From JBFIHF01 sp964411125 (GTDB lineage: Bacteria > Myxococcota_A > Bradymonadia > Bradymonadales > Bradymonadaceae): a stretch of 64,000 nt of DNA. A program made the translations under genes and the position numbers. Below, one piece after another: positions 1 through 8,027 of the stretch (within the stretch, counting starts at the first letter, position 1; the number at the start of each line of letters is the position of its first letter). The stretch lies in the NCBI GenBank assembly GCA_964411125.1, contig CAYPJU010000028.1, forward strand, positions 1 to 64,000, given 5' to 3'. Under the pieces are notes generated by a model that saw nothing but the letters and a program-made list of their open reading frames with translations, had not been told where the DNA came from and did no database searches.

Positions 1-42
1 TGACTGCTGTTTGCCTTGAAATGTGCGGATGGAGGTTTCATG

Positions 43-873
43 ATGGCGACGACCCTCTCGGTCACGGAACCGCACGGAACAAGGATGTCGACCCCCATCA
101 ACAAAGTCGTCGCTGTCGCCAACCAGAAGGGGGGCGTCGGTAAGACGACGACGGCGGTGAACCTCGCTGCGTGCCTCGCGGACGCGGGGTGTCGTGTGCT
201 CTTGATCGACATGGATCCCCAGGGGAACGCGACGAGCGGGCTCGGGGTCGATCGCGACGAACTGGACGTGTCGATCTACGACGTTTTGGTCGGTGACGTG
301 TCGTTGGAAGAGGCGCTGACGGGTACGGAGCACGATACGCTGTGGGTCGTGGGGAGCACGACGGATCTGGCGGCCGCCGAGATCGAGCTGGTCGAACACG
401 AGGCTCGAGAGTTCCGACTTCGGGAAGCGTTCGGGGAGATGAGCCTCGAGTTCGACTTCGTCATCCTCGATTGCCCTCCGAGCCTGGGGCTGGTGACGGT
501 GAATGCGCTCGTCGCGGCGTCGACGGTGCTGGTGCCGGTACAGACCGAGTACTATGCGCTCGAGGGGATGGGACACCTGTTGAAAACCATTCAGTTGGTT
601 CACCGTCACCTCAATCCGTCTCTGCAGGTCGAGGGCATTCTCCTGACAATGTTCGACGCCAGGACGAACCTCGCGTCGCAGGTGGTGGACGAAGTCAGCA
701 GTCACTTTGGCGACCTGGTGTTCCGAACGATCATCCCGCGAAACGTGCGGCTGAGCGAAGCCCCGTCCCACGGTGAGTCGATCATTCGCTATGACGCGAG
801 GTCGACGGGGGCGAAGTCCTATCGCGAATTCACCGACGAATTCCTCCATCGAAACGAATCTGCCACGGCGTAA
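43..873 (+). CDS. parA: ParA/Soj chromosome-partition ATPase
   Basis: A 276-aa ParA-family ATPase that, with ParB, segregates replicated origins by ATP-dependent binding to the nucleoid. The deviant Walker A motif KGGVGKTT lies at residues 29-36, followed by the A' region LLIDMDPQGN and the Walker B-like FVILDCPPSLG. Length and order of motifs match chromosomal ParA. The start is chosen for the GGAGG at 31-35, seven bases before this ATG; the ATG at 40 is too close, and an ATG at 85 begins the conserved core, so the first 14 residues may be a non-conserved leader. It is followed after 6 bases by parB, so the two form one operon. The identity is secure; only the exact start is uncertain. Confidence 0.95.
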   Translation: MATTLSVTEPHGTRMSTPINKVVAVANQKGGVGKTTTAVNLAACLADAGCRVLLIDMDPQGNATSGLGVDRDELDVSIYDVLVGDVSLEEALTGTEHDTLWVVGSTTDLAAAEIELVEHEAREFRLREAFGEMSLEFDFVILDCPPSLGLVTVNALVAASTVLVPVQTEYYALEGMGHLLKTIQLVHRHLNPSLQVEGILLTMFDARTNLASQVVDEVSSHFGDLVFRTIIPRNVRLSEAPSHGESIIRYDARSTGAKSYREFTDEFLHRNESATA

Positions 874-879
874 GAGACC

Positions 880-1776
880 ATGACGAAAGCGACCAGTAAG
901 GCGACGACGAACAAGAAGGCAGGTTCGAGGAAGGCGCTCGGAAAGGGGCTCGGCGCGCTGATCCCATCGGACGACGACTCGCGGCCAGCCAACGGCCTCT
1001 TCAGCGCCCCTGTCTCGAAGATTCGACGTGCTCCCGCGCAGCCGCGCCGGGTGTTCGACCCGACGGCGCTCGAAGAGCTCGCGGCGAGTATCCAGCAGTC
1101 GGGATTGCTGCAGCCGCTGGTCGTTCGCGAACTAGACGGCGAGTTCGAATTGATCGCTGGCGAGCGGCGGTGGCGTGCGTGTCAGATCGCCGGGATGACC
1201 GAGATCCCGGTCGTCGTGCGCGAGATGACGGACGCCGAGGCGTTCGCGACGGCGTTGGTAGAGAACATTCAGCGCGAGGACCTCAACCCGTTGGAAGAGG
1301 CTCATGCCTACCAAAAGTTGCTGGACGACTTCGGCTACACGCAGGCTACCGTCGCTACGGCGGTGGGGAAGTCTCGGTCTGCGGTCGCCAATGCCGTGCG
1401 CCTTCTGAATCTTCCGACTTCGGTTCAGCAGTACGTGGAGGACGGCAGGCTGAGCGCGGGGCACGCTCGCGCGCTCGCTGCGCTTCCGATGAATGAAGCT
1501 GCAGATCTCGCCGAGGTGATGGTCGCTCACGACATGTCGGTCCGCGAGGCGGAGCAGTTGGTGCGGGACTCGAAGGAGCCTCCGAAGGCGCCCGAGAAGA
1601 AGCCGAACGCCTCCGCCAGTTTTCGCGACGATGCTCAGGTCCGTCGCGTGACCGACGAATTGATGCAGGCGCTCGGGACCCGGGTGATCGTGAAGGACAA
1701 GCACGGCAAAGGCCGTATCGAGATCCACTACTCCGACTACGACGTGCTCCAGGACGTTCTGGATCGCCTGCTCTGA
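880..1776 (+). CDS. parB: ParB chromosome-partition protein
   Basis: A 298-aa ParB/Spo0J-family CTPase and DNA-binding protein that loads at parS sites and spreads as a clamp. The N-terminal lysine-rich stretch ends in GKGLGALIP, the usual ParA-stimulating segment. The nuclease-like domain carries LIAGERRWRACQ and ENIQREDLNPLEEA, followed by a helix-turn-helix (residues ~145-180, VGKSRSAVANAVRLL) and a C-terminal dimerisation domain. It sits 6 bases after parA. No parS palindrome (TGTTTCACGTGAAACA type) was found in the window, so the centromere must be elsewhere. Confidence 0.96.
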   Translation: MTKATSKATTNKKAGSRKALGKGLGALIPSDDDSRPANGLFSAPVSKIRRAPAQPRRVFDPTALEELAASIQQSGLLQPLVVRELDGEFELIAGERRWRACQIAGMTEIPVVVREMTDAEAFATALVENIQREDLNPLEEAHAYQKLLDDFGYTQATVATAVGKSRSAVANAVRLLNLPTSVQQYVEDGRLSAGHARALAALPMNEAADLAEVMVAHDMSVREAEQLVRDSKEPPKAPEKKPNASASFRDDAQVRRVTDELMQALGTRVIVKDKHGKGRIEIHYSDYDVLQDVLDRLL

Positions 1777-1843
1777 TCGACGCCGACCTCGTCGCCGCGA
1801 GCCGCCGCCCTCGCCCCGCGCTCTCCCGCCGAACCGAGTTTCG

Positions 1844-2275
1844 ATGGCCGAACCGACGAATCAGCGTCGAGCGAAGACCCGGGACTCGCTGCGTCACCAC
1901 GTCACCCGGCTGCTGGAGTGGTTCGAAGGGCGCGGGTCGCTCCCCGAACACGACCGCATCTGCATCCTCGACACCACGTCACCCGGCGTCCGTTTCGACG
2001 CGCGAGACGGCGGGACGTGGGTAACCCCTTCCGAACTTCCCGCCGTGGACGAACACGAAGCTCGCTTCGCGGAGTTGATGTCGGAGGATCCCCCCTGGCT
2101 GAACCTGTCGCTCTATGGCGCGCACGAAGGGGCGCTCGTGGTCGGGATCGAGGCCCCGGCAGATCGACGCGAGGCGTGGGTCGGGCAGACGACGGTCAAT
2201 CTCTCCGGTCCGCCGACAGCCCGAGACGGCTCCGTCGACTGGGAGATGAGGCTCGTCCGAGCCCAGAACACCTGA
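1844..2275 (+). CDS. hypothetical protein downstream of parAB
   Basis: A 143-aa protein I do not recognise. It has no signal peptide or membrane segment and is acidic with many charged residues, so it is probably cytoplasmic. The N-terminus (RRAKTRDSLRHHVTRLLEW) looks like an amphipathic helix, and the rest alternates short predicted strands. It follows parB by 67 bases on the same strand and could be cotranscribed. No convincing ribosome-binding site precedes the ATG. It ends 21 bases before the convergent carboxylase gene. It is kept because no competing frame fits better. Confidence 0.6.
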   Translation: MAEPTNQRRAKTRDSLRHHVTRLLEWFEGRGSLPEHDRICILDTTSPGVRFDARDGGTWVTPSELPAVDEHEARFAELMSEDPPWLNLSLYGAHEGALVVGIEAPADRREAWVGQTTVNLSGPPTARDGSVDWEMRLVRAQNT

Positions 2276-2296
2276 GGCCGGGTCCGGCCCCGGCGC

Positions 2297-3904
2297 TCAG
2301 ACCGGGCGCACGCCGTCCTTTCGCCACGGGCGCTCGATGGTTTTCCGCTTCGACAGTTCGAGCCCGGCGGCGATGTAGTCCCGGGTTTCGCGAGGGTCGA
2401 TGATCTCGTCGATGTAGCCCTTGCCCGCGACCTTATAGATGTCGATGAACGGCCGGAGGCCGTCGACCATCTGCTGCTTCAGTTCTTCGGCGTCCGGGTT
2501 CCCCTCGAGCATGCGGCGGGCGAAGATGTTCACCATCCCCTCGGGCCCCATCACAGAGATCTCGGCGGTAGGCCATGCGACGATGAGGTCGGGCTCGTAG
2601 GCCTTGCCACACATGACATAGTAGCCGGCGCCGTAGCATTTTCGGACGAGCACCGTGATTTTGGGGACGGTCGCCTTCGCCACTTCGTAGAGCATCTTTG
2701 CTCCGTGGCGGATGATCCCGGCCTGCTCGACCTTGGACCCGATGATGAATCCCGGGACGTCCTGGAAGAAGACGAGCGGGATGTTGAACGAGTCGCAGAG
2801 GTTGATGAACCGCGCCGCCTTGTCGGCAGAGTCGTTGTCGAGGATCCCCCCCTTGTGCATCGGATTGTTTGCCACGACGCCCACCGACTGACCGTGAACT
2901 CGAGCGAGGCACGTCACGATGTTTCTGGCGAAGTGCGGCTTCATTTCGAAGACGCTGTCAGCGTCGAGCACGTACTTCAGGAGCGTCTTCATGTCATAGG
3001 CCCGACGCGAGGACTCGGGGAGGACGTCGAGCAATTTCTCGCGGTACTTACCGCCGGGTTCGTCGCGAGCGTCGTCTCCCTGGTAGTCCCGCGCGGCCGG
3101 CCGCTCGGTGCAGTTGGACGGGAAGTACGAGAGGTAGGCGCGGATCGCCGCGAGGCATTCCTCGTCGGAGGCGTACATCTGGTCGGCGACACCCGACTGC
3201 GTGTTGTGGACCTGGGCACCACCGAGGGATTGCTCGTCGATGTCCTCGCCGACCGCTGCTTTCACGAGCGGGGGGCCGCCGAGCGCCATGGAACTGGTGC
3301 CGTCGACCATCGGGACGAAGTCGGCGAGCCCGGGGATGTACGCCGTGCCCGCCGCACCGGGTCCGACCATGGCCGCGACCTGGGGGACGACGCCCGACAT
3401 CGTGACCTGCTCGCGGAAGAGATACCCGCTCAGCGCGAAGTTCGATATCGCCTCGCCGTCGATCCCGCCCCCACCGTGGACCCGGGCGCCCGCCGAGTCG
3501 ATGAGCCATACCATCGGGACGCGATGTTTCAGCGCGAACTCGCGACAGCGCGTGACCTTGCGTTCGCTGACGTCGCCGATCGAGCCTCCCAGGACGGTGA
3601 AGTCGTAGGCGGCGGCGACGACGGTGCGTCCCTCGACCTTGCCCCAGCCGGCAATCACACCGTCTGCGGGGCTTCGGACCTCGTCCATGGGGACGGGCTG
3701 TCCGTTGGCGTGGAAGAACGCGTGGGTACCGAACTCGGTGAAGGTGCCTTCGTCGAAGAGGGTGTCGATGCGCTGTCGCGCATCGAGCTTGCCGCGCTCG
3801 TGCTGTCGAGCGACGCGTCGTTCGCCTCCCATCTTCAGCGCGTCTCGACGCTTGGCCTCGAGCTCCTCCACGAGCTTGCGCATCCTTTCGTTTTGCTTCG
3901 CCAT
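2297..3904 (-). CDS. acyl-CoA carboxylase, beta (carboxyltransferase) subunit
   Basis: A 535-aa carboxyltransferase of the propionyl/methylcrotonyl/geranyl-CoA carboxylase beta family, which moves CO2 from biotin to an acyl-CoA. The N-terminal half has the oxyanion-hole regions (YDFTVLGGSIG, LIDSAGARVHGG, GPGAAGTAYIPG) and the C-terminal half has FFQDVPGFIIG and RKCYGAGYYVM with the closing AVAWPTAEI-like segment. Length is normal for the family. The start has AGGAGG just upstream and leaves out 25 non-conserved in-frame codons. No biotin carboxylase or biotin-carrier gene is adjacent, so its partner is encoded elsewhere and the exact acyl-CoA cannot be fixed; propionyl-CoA or methylcrotonyl-CoA are likely. 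Confidence 0.9.
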   Translation of the reverse strand: MAKQNERMRKLVEELEAKRRDALKMGGERRVARQHERGKLDARQRIDTLFDEGTFTEFGTHAFFHANGQPVPMDEVRSPADGVIAGWGKVEGRTVVAAAYDFTVLGGSIGDVSERKVTRCREFALKHRVPMVWLIDSAGARVHGGGGIDGEAISNFALSGYLFREQVTMSGVVPQVAAMVGPGAAGTAYIPGLADFVPMVDGTSSMALGGPPLVKAAVGEDIDEQSLGGAQVHNTQSGVADQMYASDEECLAAIRAYLSYFPSNCTERPAARDYQGDDARDEPGGKYREKLLDVLPESSRRAYDMKTLLKYVLDADSVFEMKPHFARNIVTCLARVHGQSVGVVANNPMHKGGILDNDSADKAARFINLCDSFNIPLVFFQDVPGFIIGSKVEQAGIIRHGAKMLYEVAKATVPKITVLVRKCYGAGYYVMCGKAYEPDLIVAWPTAEISVMGPEGMVNIFARRMLEGNPDAEELKQQMVDGLRPFIDIYKVAGKGYIDEIIDPRETRDYIAAGLELSKRKTIERPWRKDGVRPV

Positions 3905-4057
3905 TCCGCCTCCTGCTGAGGGAGGGACAGTAATGGTCTTGGTAGGAGGTGCGCAAGGCGGACCGCGGCCACCGAGCATCCCTGCGCTCTGGAACCCGTG
4001 GGCCGGAGTATGTTCTGAGGTCGCTAGGGTGGGGGCCGCAAGCCGAGCGACGGGGGG

Positions 4058-4087
4058 TTGTACGTGGAGCGGCTACGCCTGTAGACT
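4058..4087 (+). promoter_or_regulatory. candidate sigma-70 promoter of the 4104 gene
   Basis: TTGTAC (4058-4063), an 18-base spacer and TAGACT (4082-4087). The predicted start of transcription would fall at about 4094, inside or next to the Shine-Dalgarno sequence, so either the leader is extremely short or this match is fortuitous. Confidence 0.3.
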
Positions 4088-4103
4088 TTCCGGGAGGTCC
4101 GAA

Positions 4104-5966
4104 GTGGAACAGGAGAAGCGGCGGCAGATCGGAATCATGTGGTGGGGGCTCATGGTTCCAGGCGTGATCCTCTGCCTGGGGCTGCGAGGCTGGGTGCTGA
4201 ACATGGCCTTTTTCGGTCGGGGGGTCGACCCGGTCGCACCTGAATTGCTGGTCCGTTTCGTCGTTGACGCGATGCGGACGACAGCGGGAACCTCGGTCGC
4301 CCTCGGGGCTCTAATCATGGCCATGATCGTTGCCATCGACGGTCGTCGAGTCTTTCACTTGACCTGGGTTCTCAGCGCCCTGGTCTTCGTTCTCTTCGCT
4401 ACCGTCGAAACGGCGGGGGGGCTGTTCGCTGTTCAGACGGGGGCGCCGCTCGATCTCTACGTACTCTGGGCCGCTTTTGCGCCCAGTGTGTGGGCGATGG
4501 TTGCGGCGTCTACCCCTACCGTCTTCCACCTGTGTGGGCTGGCTGCGGCTGGAGTCTGCTTTGGTGGGCCTATCTTCTTGATCCTGCGCGGGCCTCCGGA
4601 GTGGGTCCCGGGGCTGGGGACGAAAGGATGGTTCGGGGTATCCGCTGCGGCGTTGCTGGTGGCGATGATCCCTCCATTGGGAGGTCCCGACGCTCGGGTG
4701 GCGGTAGTCCCCAGTCCAACGATGATGATCTTGAAGGAGGCTGTAAGCGTTCCGTTCCGAGAGAGCCGCGCCGTCGACCGACAGGCGCATACCCGAGCGT
4801 CGCTCGTTCCGGTAGGGGACCCCAAAAACGTGGTGATCGTGATTCTGGAATCGACGCGCCACGACGCGACGACCCCTTACAATCCGTCCCTTGGGACCAC
4901 GCCCAATCTTCAGTCTATCGCCGAAGAAGGGGTCGTCTTCGAGCGCGCATTTACGGTGCTTCCGTCGACCGTCAAGGCGATCGTTGCCACCCTTTGTGGG
5001 GTCTACCCGGACCCGACCGTGCGGTTCACCTCGGCTGGCTCGGGACGAATTCCCCAGACGTGCATGCCCGACCTCCTCGAAGCGGTTGGCTATCGGTCCT
5101 TCTACATCGAGCCGGTCATCGGCACGTTCCAGTTCAAGAACCAGGTCGTCGTGAACGTCGGCTTCGACGACACCCGCCATCTCGAGGATCTGGAAACCGA
5201 GGGCTTCGAAAAGATAAACATCCTCGGCTACGAGGAAGGCATCATGCTCGAACCGATTCGGGAGTTCGTCACGGCGTCCGACGAGCCCTTCATCTTGACT
5301 GCTCTGACGCTGGCCTCTCACCACGAATACACAGTTCCGGTCGATCAGATCGGCAACTGGAACGACGACCCGCTGGCGAATCAGTATTTGAGCGCGGTTC
5401 ACTTCGTCGACCAATTCGTGGGCAGCCTACGCGCTCTTCTCGAGGAAGAGGGCCTCTGGGACGACACCGTCGTCCTCGTACTCGGGGACCACGGTGAGGG
5501 TTTTGGCGAACATTATGCAATGGGACACAACGCCGTGCTCTACGAGGAGGGCGTGCGCATTCCGGTGGTGTTGAAAGCGCCCGGGCTTGGTGTGGGCCGG
5601 AATCGAAGCGTGGTCACGCAGGTCGATATGTTCCCTACGGTGCTGGCGGCCGCCGGGTGGGGAGTGGAGGGGGGCGAATACGATGGTTCGCCCGTCGGGG
5701 AGCTCGATTCCGAGCGCACAGTCCCGCTCTTCTGTCTGTTCGAGCGGCAGTGCATCGGAGCGCTCGAGTGGCCGTACAAGTATATACACAACTTCGGTAT
5801 TCGGGCAGATGAGCTCTACGACCTGAGTTTGGATCCGCGCGAGAAGACGAACCTGGCGACGTCGAAGCCTGAGCTGGTGGAGCGACTTCGGGCTTTCGCC
5901 GCTGCCGAGTACATCAGGGTCAGGACCGCTCACGGAGCTCAGCGAGTCACACCCATCTTGGATTGA
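4104..5966 (+). CDS. membrane sulfatase/LTA-synthase-like hydrolase or transferase
   Basis: A 620-aa alkaline-phosphatase-superfamily protein. The GTG start is set by GGGAGG at 4092-4097, six bases upstream. About five hydrophobic helices fill residues ~10-205 (LMVPGVILCLGL, FHLTWVLSALVFVLF and others), and a periplasmic catalytic domain follows. It begins at VVIVILESTRHDAT, where the acidic residue is a metal ligand; TVLPSTVKAIVATLCG places Thr/Ser at the nucleophile position, and LVLGDHGEGFGEH supplies the distal metal ligands. There is no CxPxR formylglycine motif, so the enzyme is more like LtaS/phosphoethanolamine transferases than a true sulfatase. It overlaps the 3' end of the convergent lytic transglycosylase gene by 28 bases. 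The substrate is unknown. Confidence 0.82.
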   Translation: MEQEKRRQIGIMWWGLMVPGVILCLGLRGWVLNMAFFGRGVDPVAPELLVRFVVDAMRTTAGTSVALGALIMAMIVAIDGRRVFHLTWVLSALVFVLFATVETAGGLFAVQTGAPLDLYVLWAAFAPSVWAMVAASTPTVFHLCGLAAAGVCFGGPIFLILRGPPEWVPGLGTKGWFGVSAAALLVAMIPPLGGPDARVAVVPSPTMMILKEAVSVPFRESRAVDRQAHTRASLVPVGDPKNVVIVILESTRHDATTPYNPSLGTTPNLQSIAEEGVVFERAFTVLPSTVKAIVATLCGVYPDPTVRFTSAGSGRIPQTCMPDLLEAVGYRSFYIEPVIGTFQFKNQVVVNVGFDDTRHLEDLETEGFEKINILGYEEGIMLEPIREFVTASDEPFILTALTLASHHEYTVPVDQIGNWNDDPLANQYLSAVHFVDQFVGSLRALLEEEGLWDDTVVLVLGDHGEGFGEHYAMGHNAVLYEEGVRIPVVLKAPGLGVGRNRSVVTQVDMFPTVLAAAGWGVEGGEYDGSPVGELDSERTVPLFCLFERQCIGALEWPYKYIHNFGIRADELYDLSLDPREKTNLATSKPELVERLRAFAAAEYIRVRTAHGAQRVTPILD

Positions 5967-7309
5967 CCGGGCGGCGTCGGTGATCCGACGACCGGAGGGG
6001 TGGGGCGTGGCTCGCGGTACCGCCGATAGGCCCGCTCGATCTTGGGGAGGTGTCGGTCCACCAGGCTCCTCGCCCGCGCCCGGCCTCGCTCGCCGTAGTG
6101 CGGCACCATGGCGTCCCCCAGGTGAACCTCGATTTCCTCCAGCGTGGCGCGAGGGTTCTGGCCGACCTTGTTCCAGACGGCGCGCGCGACGGCGGGCCCG
6201 GAATTGTAGCCGACGTACATGAGGTAGATGTTTCCACCGAAAGCGCTTCGAAGGCTGTCGACGTAGAGCCCGCCCGCGCGGATCGCCTTGTCGGGGTCGA
6301 ACCGCGCGTCGGTCATCTCGCACGGGAAGTCGGGGCGGTGCCGTTCGATCGCCGACGGGTCGCCCGACTCGAGGTCCTTCTGCACGTTCGAGGGGATGGA
6401 GCAGGCGCCGTCGCGGCAGGAACAGACGTAGATCTGCCCGGTTCCGAAGACGCGCTTGTAGGGTTGGGAGCGGGCGGTTCCGGCGCAGAATTGCATGAGG
6501 CCGGAGCAACCGGTGCGGCTGACGGCGTATTGCCGGCCGGCCGACTCGACCCACATGAAGGCCTTGATGTAGGCGAACTTCTCGGCGTCGCCGTCTGCGG
6601 TTCGCTCGATGAACGGGTCCCACCGGTCCATGAGCGGCTGGCTGCCGGTCGGAAGCGGCCCGACGATGGGGTCGGAGGGAGGCTCGGGTCCGTCCTCGAC
6701 GATGGTCTGCTCGAGCACCTCCTCGACCTCTTCCTCGCTCACACCCCCGACGACCACGGGGTCGGCGACCATCCGTCGGTACATGCCGACGACGGAGTCG
6801 GCGACGTGGGCGACCGCGGTCCCGTCGAGCAGGTTGGCGGCACGCTCCGCCCACGCGCGTTCGTCGGAGAGCTCGGGGACGAGGGTCGGTTGGATCACGA
6901 AGGGGACGAGAAGGGCGGTCACCACGAGCGTGAAGAGGAGCTCGCCGACGTCTCGAACGGCCGGGAGTCGCGCCGTGAGAGACTTGAACGCCTGGACGAC
7001 GTGGTCGAACGCTCGCTCGATGTACGGCCAGATCTGGCGTGCTGGCGTTCGAAAGAGTCGCCACACCACGATGTGAAGCGGGAGGAAGAGCGCGATTCGA
7101 AGCCAGACGGTGTGGACCGGTGACCAGTCGGCCGCGGCCAACCACATCTGCTCCATCGACGTGAAGCCTGCCAGCTCGGCTCCGACTCCGAAGGCGAGGT
7201 GGAAGACGAACCCGACGAGGGCGAACGGCAGGACCAGAATGAGAAGATAGGTCGCGAGGATGTCGTAGAGACCCTTCACGACACGAAAGAAAACGCGCAG
7301 CAGCTTCAC
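5939..7309 (-). CDS. membrane-anchored lytic transglycosylase (SLT fold)
   Basis: A 456-aa protein with hydrophobic segments at about residues 13-45, 65-90 and 125-145, a linker rich in Glu and Pro (~185-225), and a C-terminal SLT/lysozyme-like domain (~245-420). The domain shows the family signatures: FMWVESAGRQYAVS with the catalytic Glu, GCSGLMQFCAGTA, and YVGYNSGPAVARAVW. Such enzymes cleave peptidoglycan between MurNAc and GlcNAc with formation of anhydro-MurNAc. A cysteine-rich insert (YVCSCRDGACSI) between the catalytic motifs is unusual and may form periplasmic disulfides. The gene ends convergently with the upstream sulfatase-fold gene. Confidence 0.86.
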   Translation of the reverse strand: MKLLRVFFRVVKGLYDILATYLLILVLPFALVGFVFHLAFGVGAELAGFTSMEQMWLAAADWSPVHTVWLRIALFLPLHIVVWRLFRTPARQIWPYIERAFDHVVQAFKSLTARLPAVRDVGELLFTLVVTALLVPFVIQPTLVPELSDERAWAERAANLLDGTAVAHVADSVVGMYRRMVADPVVVGGVSEEEVEEVLEQTIVEDGPEPPSDPIVGPLPTGSQPLMDRWDPFIERTADGDAEKFAYIKAFMWVESAGRQYAVSRTGCSGLMQFCAGTARSQPYKRVFGTGQIYVCSCRDGACSIPSNVQKDLESGDPSAIERHRPDFPCEMTDARFDPDKAIRAGGLYVDSLRSAFGGNIYLMYVGYNSGPAVARAVWNKVGQNPRATLEEIEVHLGDAMVPHYGERGRARARSLVDRHLPKIERAYRRYREPRPTPPVVGSPTPPGQSKMGVTR

Positions 7310-7379
7310 GCCGCACTCCGAACCACAGTTTGTCTCATCATGGGGTTCAACGAGGCAGCGCCCAAAAGGATCTCAAAGA

Positions 7380-8027
7380 CTACGGCCGGGACGATTCGGG
7401 TGGCGCCCAGTCTCGGCGGTCGCCGCGGTCTTTGGGCTGTGCGTACTCGATCCGCTCGAGGAAGAATCGCTCGGTCGAGCCTCCCTCGAGTGTACGGGTC
7501 TGTTCGGTGGTGCCGTCCTCGAAGAGCCAGTCTTCTGCGGCGACCATCTTGACGACCGTGTTCGGTGCGTCCTTGGCCCTCGCCAGAGAGATGTCGACCG
7601 AGAAGTCTCCATCCTTGGTCACGAAGTCGATGCGCTGGGAGGTTCGCATCGATAGCCCCCCCTGGTCGTCGCGCTGGAACCGGATCTGACGGTCTTTCTC
7701 CGCGGCCATCGCGCCGCTGTAGGAGATACTGATGCCACGGTGGGCTCGTCGAAGCATCGGCCGCTTTGCGACGAGGCTCTCGGTGGGGTCGATCTTCCCG
7801 TCGTTGTTGGAATCGTAGATCGACAGTATTCGGTCGGCCTTGGCGCCCGGTGGCTCGTGGTAGACGAGCTGCATCTCGGCGTGGTTGGTGTGGACACGCA
7901 TCACGATGTCTCGGCTCTGGCGGTTGCTCTGCGAAACGGCGGGAGCGGCGGGCAGGCAACAGAGGAGGGCGCCGAGTGTGGCAAACGCCACGAACCGGGT
8001 TCCTCGTCTGTCGACCGCGAGCCTCAT
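7380..8027 (-). CDS. secreted protein with EF-hand-like calcium loop
   Basis: A 215-aa exported protein that I cannot assign to a named family. It has a signal peptide (residues ~1-32, ending near PAVSQS) and a typical EF-hand/dockerin-like loop, DSNNDGKIDPTE, that would bind calcium. The start is the ATG at 8027 because it overlaps the stop of the preceding PHP-domain gene as TGATG, a classic coupling arrangement; an in-frame ATG at 8048 lies inside the upstream gene. It is the last gene of the porin - PHP lipoprotein - EF-hand operon, so it probably acts with them in the envelope. Confidence 0.75.
   Translation of the reverse strand: MRLAVDRRGTRFVAFATLGALLCCLPAAPAVSQSNRQSRDIVMRVHTNHAEMQLVYHEPPGAKADRILSIYDSNNDGKIDPTESLVAKRPMLRRAHRGISISYSGAMAAEKDRQIRFQRDDQGGLSMRTSQRIDFVTKDGDFSVDISLARAKDAPNTVVKMVAAEDWLFEDGTTEQTRTLEGGSTERFFLERIEYAQPKDRGDRRDWAPPESSRP

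Noticed and set aside
1..2300. parS site or replication origin near parAB
   Set aside because: No parS-like palindrome, dnaA gene or cluster of DnaA boxes was seen here.
3624..4103. Longer start for the sulfatase-fold gene at 4104
   Set aside because: The extra codons run antisense to the carboxylase gene, while the GTG at 4104 has a strong GGGAGG.
4104..5966. True sulfatase with formylglycine
   Set aside because: No CxPxR or SxPxR motif is present in this protein or in the one at 14741; a Thr or Ser nucleophile is more likely.
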